Under the pieces are notes generated by a model that saw only the letters and a program-made list of their open reading frames with translations, was not told where the DNA came from and searched no databases. Below are positions 1 to 10,810 of a stretch of 64,000 nt of DNA, one piece after another (within the stretch, counting starts at the first letter, position 1; each line of letters opens with the position of its first letter). Both the position numbers and the translations under genes were made by a program. Source of the DNA: Congeria kusceri (lineage: Eukaryota > Mollusca > Bivalvia > Myida > Dreissenidae); NCBI GenBank assembly GCA_027627225.1, contig CM051036.1, positions 40,619,926-40,683,925 on the forward strand, in the 5' to 3' direction.

Positions 1-80
1 AGTCTGTGCGGACTGCACAGGCTGATCCAGGACGACACTTGACGCACACGCATTAAGTCCGGTTTTCCAGCGACACGCCA
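1..80. mobile_element. Right half of a fold-back (GAGGCGCG) repeat, cut by the window edge
   Basis: The inner phrases (gcggactgcacaggctgatc, then a gacgacactt block) and the tail cattaagtccggttttcc match the right arms of the complete copies at 53163-53403 and 59235-59495. Only the right part is present because the window starts inside it. It ends about 23 bases from the SNX16 exon donor. Confidence 0.7.
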
Positions 81-102
81 CAGAATATTGTCAATGCCAA
101 AC

Positions 103-254
103 CTGTTACAGAGGTCTGAGTGACAGAGTACACTGTCTATGAAGGCCTGTAGCCCCAGCATGCGATCTTCCAGGAAATCCTTCTCATAATTGTCTCGGAA
201 CCATCTCTTCGTAGGCAGAGGGAGCCAAAACATGGGGAACAACCTCCTTAACTG
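103..254 (-). CDS. SNX16: SNX16-like coding exon 4 (second half of PX domain)
   Basis: Acceptor ATTACAG|TTAAGG at 255 and donor AACAG|GTTTGG at 103. It encodes LRRLFPMFWLPLPTKRWF, then DNYEKDFLEDRMLGLQAF, then a segment ending CHSDLCN. It starts in phase 0 and ends in phase 2, 152 nt long. Confidence 0.87.
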
Positions 255-3200
255 TAATCATATGATCATATTTTGCAATTATAAAATCCACATTTAATAG
301 TGATATCAGGATAAGGCCAAATATTTTGGTTAAGGTCAAAAAGAGGTTGGGTGATATGGGTGGATTGGGGATAGTCATAAGCAACAACTGTGTAAGTATC
401 CAAGTGTTGTAACAAGCAGTGTTGGTGCTAGACAAAATGGTAAAATCTAGTTAACCAAGAAACAGCCCATTTGAATTATTTTAAGTGAAATGAGGTCAAG
501 GTCAAAGTGAGGTTGGGTGATATGGGTGGATTAGGTAGGTCATAAGTAACAACTGTGTAAATATCCAAGTGTTGTTGCAAACGGTGTTGGCGCTAGACGA
601 AATGGTAAAATCTAGTTAACCAAAAAACAGCCCATTTGAATTATTCTAAGTGCAAATTAGATCAAGGTCAAAGTGAGGTTGGGTGATACGGGTGGATAGG
701 GAATGGTCATTAGCAACAACTGTGTAAGTATCCAAGTGTTGTGTAGTAAGCAGTGTTGGTGCTAGACGAAACCGTAAAATCTACTTAACCTTGTCACGGA
801 CGGAAGGACGGACAGGACAATCACTAAATGCCTCCTGCATTAAGATGCAGGGGGGGGGATAATTTTCATATTTACTTAGCTTTTACAATATACCCAGAGG
901 CTTTGCCAAATTACAAAATCAGTAAATATTCGCGGAAGTCATACATTTGCACAATGGCAGTAAAATAAATCAACAAACTCTGGCCTAAAGACATAGTCGT
1001 TGTTAACAATTTTTTCACAATATTTTAAATTTAATTATATTAATGTCTAAACAAGTAAATGGCATGTATAACACCTAAGAAATTATGCTTAAATTTACCT
1101 TCAAGAATGAATACCTGGACAAAACCTTTGTGTACAAAGCGTTCACAAAATTTAAATATAATTCAAGAATACATATATACTAATCTTTTTAAATACAATC
1201 AATTTCAACAAAGATTTGACAGTATTTAAAATTTAACGTAAATGTATAAACAAGTCAATTGCAGGTACATACATAAGTTATCATGCTTTACATATGTAAG
1301 TTACCTTCCTCTGAAGTTGTTCAAAATCTGTGTATCTTCTAAACACAAACCAATTGTCTGTCTCACTTTTGTGCACATGAAGTTTGAAGACCTAAAAAGA
1401 AATTAAACTAGAACTGTCACATGAGTGACGGATATACCCCCACAATATGGCCTTGTCACAAAACTACGGCATCCATTTGAAAGAAATGGACACTATGAGA
1501 ATGCTTTAATTTGTGAATGTTGAAGAGTGTATTTGGAAAAAAATTATTTCAATAGGAGCCATAACTCTGTCAACATTTAGTGGTTTGTAACCAAAGTTGA
1601 ACCTGACTTGTATTTTATGGTATTACGCCTACCTGGTATGTGCCAAAAATAATTTAAATATGAGGAGCTTTTCATGAGTTATTGTCCTGAAAGCGTGTTT
1701 TTAGGGAATTTAAGTCAAAAAGGGGCCATAACTCAGTCAAAATTAAGTGGTTTGTACCCAAAGTAAAACTTGACCTGTATTTTATGATGCTACATATGTG
1801 TACCAAAAATTAGTTGAATATGTCAAGCCATTATTGAGTTATTGTCCAGAAACCATGTTTTTAGGGAATTTAAGTCAAAAAGGGGCCATAACTCTGTCAA
1901 AATTTAGTGGTTTGTAACCAAAGTCGAACTTTATCTGTATTTTATGATGCCACACATGTGTACCAAGAATTATTTGAATATGTCAAGCAATTATTGAGTT
2001 ATCATCCGGAAACCATGTTATTAGGTAATTTACACCGAAAAGGGGCCATAACTGTCAAAATTTAGTGGTTTGACATGTGTTCTATGATGTTACACATGTG
2101 TACCAAAAATTATTTGAATATGTCAAGCATTTCTTGAGTTATCATCCGGAAACCATAAAACCAACAGACCAACAAGCTCACTCCTACATACCCCCGTCAA
2201 ACTTCATTTGTAAGAGTATAACCAAACAACAAATTAAACAGACCAAACCATGTGTTTTCTACAAATGTATAAACATGCAAGATGACAATTTGGCTTCCGG
2301 TTAACATGGCTGTCACGAAATATTTCATGTAGAAAATTCTTTATTAAACAGGACATGCATCCAGTGTTTGTGAAAAAGTGTGTTGTAATTGGATATATTG
2401 GACTAAGTTGCATCAAATGTATGTATGTACAAAGTGTTTTCTAATTGAATAATTGCGTAAAAGCTTTCTTTCTAAAACAGTAATGCTGTAAAGCCGTTAT
2501 TTTCTGGGTGGAGAAAGCGTCTATCCATGAACACAAAGAATTGAGCGGGAACGTCACCAATCAGTCAACTCGTCTCGCATGAATAATCAAACATTTTGCA
2601 CGCATGAATAATCAAACACTTGCAGTCATACCGTGTGAAATACATAATACATAGCCGGTTGGTCAATTTCACCCCGGATTAAGATACCGCTATTCTAGCG
2701 GGAAATGAATAAGCGGATGCATTCCTCCACGGCCAGCGAGGCTACGAACGCGGACACTAGCCTACTAGAAAACACCGTCTTCGAAAGTAGCGCAAATAAG
2801 CTAAATAACGGGAAGGCAAAAGGCAAAAAGAAAAATGCTAAACCCGATTCAAAAAAGCAGAAAACTATAACAACTTTTGTTACAAGTGGCCCCGCAGGGA
2901 TTGACAGCTCTACTGAGAGTGTCATTGAGAAACAGCTCGATGAAATAAACGCTAAACTCTCAAAGGTGCTCACCAAGGACGATTCCATTTTCATAAAAAA
3001 TATCATTAAAGAAACCTTAGAACAAATAAAAGACAAATTCCTCGGGAACGTACTAAACCGTATTGAAATCCTTGAAGGAATGGTGTTTGAACAGAAAAAT
3101 GATATAGACTCTCTGAAGAGCGAAATTAAATCAAAAAATAAACAACTTGATGAAATGGTGGCCCGAATTCAAACTACAAAACCTGAGAAAAGTAAAGAAA

Positions 3201-6200
3201 TCGAAAAATACGAAGAGCAAGCAAATAGCGCTGAGCAGTACAGCAGGCGGAACAATCTCCGAATGACCGGCGTGCCTGGCGACCAAGACCGACAGTCTTC
3301 AGCTGCAGTGGCCAACCAAGTCGTGGCCATAATCAACGAAAAACTGGGCATACCGATTGGCACCGGCGACATTGACATCGCGCATAGGCTAGGACATTTC
3401 AAACACGGACAAACCAGACCTGTTATCATCAAATTCGTCAGAAGGCAGGTTAAAAGTGACATCTTGAGAAAAGCAAAGATGTTTAGAGGATCTGGTATCT
3501 TCGTAAATGAAGATCTCACAAAGACAAATGCACATGTTCTGGCTTCCGTGCGCCTCAAGGATCCTGATAATGTTGAGAAAGCTTGGTCGTTTGAGGGCAA
3601 GATCTACGCTGTGTTCAGGGGTAATCAGCATCCAGTGCAAATAACATACGTAGACTACAAAAACTGGCTAAGTAAACCCTGGCCCAAAAAAAGCTATTCG
3701 GAATCAGTGGAAAATGCAACAAACTCCAGAAGATCGCCGACTAAACATAATTGATAAAACAATACCACCGTTTGTGCAAACTGATGCTCCAACAAACGAA
3801 TACGCACGCGTGTGATATTTATAATTCTGTCAGTTTCTTGTTTCTCGTTATATTTATTGCAATTGTACTATTTTTAACCAGTATTAGCCACTCATCTAGC
3901 TACGCGCCAGTCAACCTGAATAGATGCGTAATATTGATTGACGCCAACCAATGCAAGGGAAGTAACTGCTGCGAGTAATTTGGAATGTTACTGACAGCAG
4001 ATAGTCTTTTTTTTATACGTTACCTCCCTTTTTCTTAAATTTGTCATGTTTTTCGAAATAACAATTTGGGAAACACTGTAGTGAATTTATTTGAGGTGAC
4101 GATAGCCAATGAAGTATTTCTTCATTGCTGACACATATTACAACGTGTATTAAACAAAATACTTTGCATAAAGGTTTGTCCTGGACTACAATATTGTAAT
4201 ACATCAATGTTACTGAAATTAGTTATCTTTCTCCACTTTCAATTCTAGCTTAGTTCATAATTATACAAGTATATCCTTAATATCACTGTTTCCTTCACGC
4301 TGTTTGCTATTAAATCTAAATAACAAACAATTGCTCCTGGTAGTATTTAAACATTTATCTGATTATTGCAAATATTGCTATATTAAGTATAATCCTCTCT
4401 AATGTATTCACCATTGTCGTTCTAAGTATACTATCAATTATACTTAATTCATGCATTGTAATTTTATGTGTAGTGTTCAAACACTTAACCACTGTTAAAG
4501 TACCTTCATTTACAATTTGCTTAATTTATTATGTTATGAAAGCTAATCACATATACGAAATATATAAGTTTATATGTACATTCCTCTAAGAAGGTCTTGC
4601 TATCAGTGGTCATGCAAAACAATTACAATTCACCGAACATATTTTAAACTGATTATAAAATAAATATATTTGTTAAAAGGCTTCTGTTTCGCATTCGCAA
4701 GGAAGCTCCTGAGTGTTAAGTGATAATTGTAATAGCATAAAGTTGTTTATCATATCAGGTTTTGTTATGGACTAGCAAGAAATATATAGAAGGTTTGGTG
4801 ATCTTTTAGTGATAGGAAATTGTGCTTGCTTCATGGACCTTTTTTAAGTGTGTAATATTTGTTTATACATATATGGATGTCTAACAAAAATTCCCATTGT
4901 ATACTTGAAGACACATTTAAAAATCATTGAGTTTCTTCTCTACCTTTGGATATATAGAGCATTGTTTTTTATAGAAATAGTTAATATCTATGGATATTTC
5001 CTGTAGTTCATGTCTATACCATTAGCATGAATTAGCTATAAGTATTTTTTGCATTAAAATGAAATCCCAGTTTGTTTGTTTTTTTTGTTTGTGATAAAAA
5101 TCCTCAATCTTGCAAGGTGCTTTTGCTGTTTAATATATGCTTGTAAATGTATCTTTTTCTTTATATTGTGCTTGCTTCATGGACCTTTTTTAAGTGTGTA
5201 ATATTTGTTTATACATATATGGATGTCTAAAAAAATTCCCATTGTATACCTGAAGACACATTTAAAAACCATTGAGTTTCTTCTCTACCTTTGGATATAT
5301 AGAGCATTGTTTTTTACAGAAATAGTTAATATCTATGGATATTTCCTGTAGTTCATGTCTACACCATTAGCATGAATTAGCTATAAGTATTTTTTGCATT
5401 AAAATAAAATCCCAGTTTTTTGTTGTTGTTTTTTTTATTTTGATAAAAATCCTCAATCTTGCAAGGTGCTTTTGCTGTTTAATATATGCTTGTAAATGTA
5501 TCTTCTTCTTTAAAAAAAAAAAAAGAAGCTTTTTGCATAAGATACTGTGTTTTTACTGTACTATGTACCTATTTGTGTCTATAATGTTGCTTTCTTATTG
5601 TTCTACTTGTATAAATAATTTGTTCATGCTTTTTCAAAGTGCACTACAGATACTTGTTAAAAATACTCAAGTAATAATAACATAATGTAATTTCCCAATG
5701 CATTCTTATAAAACACACTCAACATAATTAAAAACAGTTATCAAAAAGTAATTCTGTATATAACTCATTCCTAAAATAAAACACATTCTACCATGAGGGG
5801 CTTTATTGTTAAATGAATTTCAATTATACATAATTATAAACCCTAAATTAGTGATAGTATAAAGATGATATAAATTGTTCTGAATTCAAATTGAAAACAA
5901 CAACTTCTACTAACTGATCAATTCAAATTACAAGGACAACTACATAAAATTATAAAAATGAAAATAAAACTGGTATGTATGTGCTGTTTTTTTTTTAACA
6001 TAAGAACCTAAAACAGTCTCAATTTATTTTTTTTTTTTTCTCTTTCTTTTTTCTTCCATTACCTAACTTTTCTCTGTAACTATGAGCATCCTTAACCCTA
6101 ACAATAATAGGACAGGCGTCTTGAGCATAGGAGTTGTACATGTGAAGCAAGGTTATATACTTACCTACTCTACTTTAATAAATGACAGATAAACTAAAAA

Positions 6201-9200
6201 TTCTATCTCTAAATTGCAGAGGTCTAAATGGCGCTTTTAAACGACATAAAGTATTTAATTATTTAAAGGAATATAAGTGTAATATTTACTGTTTGCAAGA
6301 CACACACTTCTCCATAGATATGTATAACGACATCCGCGCTGAGTGGGGTTGTGATTTTTTTGCAAGTTATGGCTCAACAAATTCCCGGGGCACCGTTGTA
6401 CTTGTGTCTAACGATTTTGATTATAAAACGCATCAATGTATCCCTGATGATAGTGGAAATTATATAGCGCTAGATATCTCTTTTGGGGAAACTCGTTTTA
6501 CACTGGTATCTATTTATGGTCCAAATACAGACACTCCATCATTTTACACAAACATTTTTAAATTAATTGATGATATTGGAAATGACTCATTAATAATATG
6601 TGGTGACTTTAATATGGTTTTAAATCCGGAAATAGACTATTGTAATTATAAGAACATAAATAACCCTAAAGCCAGGGGTAAACTTTTAGAGTTTATTGAA
6701 ACGTATAATCTTGTAGACCCCTTTCGTGAAAAGTATCCATCCACTAAAAGATACACCTGGCGCAGGTCACATCCCTTACAGCAAGCAAGACTTGATTTTT
6801 TTCTACTATCTACAAATCTATTCGCCTCTTTTGATTCCACTTCTATAAAACCAAGTCTACAGTCTGACCACTCCTTGATAATGTTAGACCTGATGTTTAG
6901 TGAATTCCAACATGCGTCGGGCCTGTGGAAACACAATAATTCTCTTCTCTCCGATTTAAATTATATTAACGAAATTAACAGTAAAATTATTCAGATTAAA
7001 GAACAATACGCGCTTCCTGTCTACAATGTTGAAAACTTGAATTTAATTCCAGATAGTGAAATATGTTTTACCATCAGTGACCAACTCTTTTTAGAGACAC
7101 TACTGATGGAATTGAGGGGAAAAGCAATTTCATACGGATCATATAAAAAGAAAGCAAATGCAAAACATGAAAAATATATCCTAGATAAAATAAATGTTCT
7201 GGAACAAAATTTATCAGATGCTAATATGGAAGAATTAAACATTTTAAAACAAGAATTTGAAAATATAAACGAACAGAAAATAAAAGGTTATCTCACTAGA
7301 GCAAAGTCAAAGTGGATTCTTGAAGGTGAAAAACCAACGAAATATTTTTGTAATCTTGAAAAACAACGCGCAGCTGTAAAAACTATTTATAAATTAGAAG
7401 ATGAAAATGGAAATGTCACAACTGATCAAAAAGAAATTTTAAATAAAGTTAAAGAATTTTATCAATGTCTTTACCAAAGGAAAGATACTTGTGAAACTAA
7501 AAGTTTTTCAAATTTTATTACAAACATAATTGGTCCAAAATTAAATGATACAGAAGCGCTTCTACTTGAAGGAAATATATCTGTATCAGAAGCAACTAAT
7601 GTCTTAAAAAACATGTCTAATAATAAAAGTCCGGGCAGTTCAGGCTTTACTGTAGAATTTTATAAGGTCTTTTGGAAACAAATTGGTACTTTTGTAGTAA
7701 GATCTCTAAATGAAGCATTTCAAAGTGGGAAATTAACTGTTACTCAAACGCAAGGGATTATTACATGCATTCCAAAAGGTGACAGATCTAGATTATTTTT
7801 GAAAAATTGGAGACCAATAACACTTTTAAATACTATTTACAAAATTGGCTCAGGTGTTATTGCAAACAGGATGAAAACATGCATGGATAAACTTATACAT
7901 AGTGATCAAACAGGTTTTATCAAAGGTCGATACATAGGTGAAAACACAAGGCTTATATTTGATATTATGAACTTTACTGAAGAGAAAGATATTCCTGGTT
8001 TGTTGCTTTTAATCGATTTTGAAAAGGCTTTTGATTCTCTGTCGTGGTCATTTGTCGATGAGACACTTTCTTTCTTTAATTTTGGTCCTGACATCAAACG
8101 TTGGTTTCAAATATTTTACAAAGATGCCAAATCCGCAGTCATACAGTGTGGATATTTATCTGAATTCTTCCCTATTCAGCGTGGATGTCGCCAAGGAGAC
8201 CCATTATCTTGTTACATCTTTATTCTTTGCGCAGAAATATTATCTTTAAAAATAAGAAATAATAACGACATCAAAGGTGTAATCATTAATAACATAGAAC
8301 ACAAACTCTCACAATTCGCAGATGACACAACCATTATTTTGGATGGAGCTGACAAAAGTCTTAATGAAACATTACTTACATTGTATAATTTCTCATGTAT
8401 TTCTGGACTAAACGTTAACTTTGATAAAACAAAGGTAATATGGATTGGAAAGAAAAAATTCAGTTCCGAAAGTATTAAAACTAAATGGAAACTTCAATGG
8501 AACCAACACAGTTTTCAGATGCTAGGAATTCATTATCACGTCGATCTACAACAGATATTAGACATTAACTATAAAGAAAAAATAGCTAAAATGGAGAATG
8601 CACTTTTAAGTTGGAAAAAAAGAAACTTAACACCCATAGGCAGAATTACAGTTATAAAAACATTATTGATATCATTATTTAATCACCTATTCATATCCCT
8701 TCCTAATCCATCATCGGAATTTATTAAAAACTTAAACACAATATTTCTAAACTTTATATGGGGTGGACAAAGTAGGATTAATTATAATACTTTATGCAAA
8801 GAATATTGTGAAGGGGGGCTCAAAATGATAAATATCAAAGCTTTTATTCATGCAATGAAACTAACATGGCTAAAAAGAGTATATGTCTCAAATGGAAATT
8901 GGTTACACATTGCAAATTCATACGTAGATTTTAAGAAGCTTGTACGATGTGGAAAACATTATTCACAAAAGTTAGCAACTACAATAACCAATCCATTTTG
9001 GAAAGACGTCCTACAATCATTTGTCGTCTTCCAAGAAAAAATAATATTTAATGCAACGGACATATTTTACTATCCAATTTTCTATAACGAAGGAATATGT
9101 ATAGGAAATAAAAGCATCTTTTTTAATTCCTGGTATATGGCAGGGTTACAATATATAGGTGACCTGTTAGATAGTGATGGTAAATTTCTAACATTAAATG

Positions 9201-10755
9201 AAATAAATATAAAATATAATCTGAAAATTGACTTTCTTTTATACCAAGGTATTAAAAAGGCCATATTTACAAAATTCAAATCACACAATATACACGAAAC
9301 TGACAGAAACAATTATAAAATGGAAAGACCTTTTATACCACCATCATTTAAAGTAATTTTAAGCAAAGAATCGGGGGCAAAACGAATGTACAACATCCTA
9401 AAAAGAACAGAAATCGAAATGCCAATAAAACAAAAATGGCCTAGTAAATTAAACACTATAATAAGCAATGATGAATGGAAGGCGATCTTCCTTTTACCTT
9501 TCACAATCAATTCTGATTCACAATTTCAATGGTTCCAGTACAGAATAATTCACCGAATAATCGGAACGAATTACTTACTTTGTAAAATGAAATTGTCGGA
9601 ATCCCCTACATGTTCCTTTTGCAAAAATAGCGAAGAGACCATAGAACACATATTCTGGGAGTGCCCCACCTCAAAGTTTCTTTTAAATAATCTGTTTCCG
9701 ACTACAATTTTTCCTTACTGTAACATGAAAAATTTCATACTAGGTTATGCAGAAACAAAAAGTGATGCAGTAAATAATATTTTCATTTACACAAAACTTT
9801 ACATATACAAATGCAAAATGTCATTATTGATTCCTTCTGTTGAAGGTGCAAAAAATTACTTAACATATAAATACGAGCATCAATGGAATGCCGCACTTTT
9901 AGCAGACAGAATCAATGATTTCGAATCAAAATGGAAATATGTGTTGGATAAAATACCATATCTTGCTCGTAGATCGGGGCACTAATTTACGTAAGACACT
10001 TTAACTAATGACAGATGTTTGTTGGTGTCTTTATTTTTGTTATAGTTCCTCCAAAAGTTAAACATTAGCCTTACTCCCATTATTAATACATTGAAAACTA
10101 TCTATCTCTCCTTAACAATAATCTTTTATTTTTAATACAATATCTTTCTGAAATATACTTCTGTGAAAGTTGGCGTAAATTTCGTAAGGTTTTAAAGAAT
10201 TACCTAAATAGCTAACTGTCCAACCTGACATGCTATTGACGTTATGCACCACCAGCTCTCTGAAAGAAAATACATCCTATGCTCAAATGCCAATGTCCTA
10301 GTTGCACGTTTGTCATGTATTCTTAGTACAACTTGTATATGTAAGTGATGCTCGTATGTGATTATATAAGTCCTGAAATACCGTGTTTTGTTTTTTTGTT
10401 GTTCTTTTTTGTTGTTGTTTTTTTTTTTTTTTTTTTTTTTTTGTTGTTTTTTTTTCTAAAATGTTTTTAAAATCTGTATATTTCAAAGATTTATATTCAT
10501 AATAATTTGCCCTATCCTTTGTTAACCTTCTTCAATCTACATTTTTCTTTTTTTTCAATTGTCGATCTGTACCTGTAGTAAAATCGTTTCTGAATATTTG
10601 AATGTTTATGACGATTTGCTGAATTACGTGTGATATGTCACATAACATGTTACTGTAAAATATTACACGTCTTGTTGAATGTACATCATCATAAGAAAAT
10701 GACCTATGTTTTGTATAATGTATTGTATATATGGAAATAAAATCATTCGACATTG

Positions 10756-10810
<55 letters not shown>

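Larger units (their letters stand above)
2285..10808 (+). mobile_element. Full-length LINE (L1/Tx1-type) with TSD and polyA tail
   Basis: This is an 8.5-kb non-LTR retrotransposon: 5' UTR 2285-2704, ORF1 2705-3754, a long spacer 3755-6181, ORF2 6182-9985, 3' UTR, AATAAA at 10736-10741 and an A tail at 10756-10808. It is bounded by identical 15-16-bp direct repeats. Both ORFs are open end to end and the duplication is perfect, so the insertion looks young and may still be competent. It lies in the SNX16 intron, antisense to the gene. The 5' UTR holds two copies of GCATGAATAATCAAACA at about 2578 and 2601. Confidence 0.9.

Noticed and set aside
3751..3978. Hydrophobic 75-codon frame just after LINE ORF1
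   Set aside because: Starts at a non-ATG codon overlapping the ORF1 stop; the hydrophobic run is AT-rich chance and is not in other LINEs I know.
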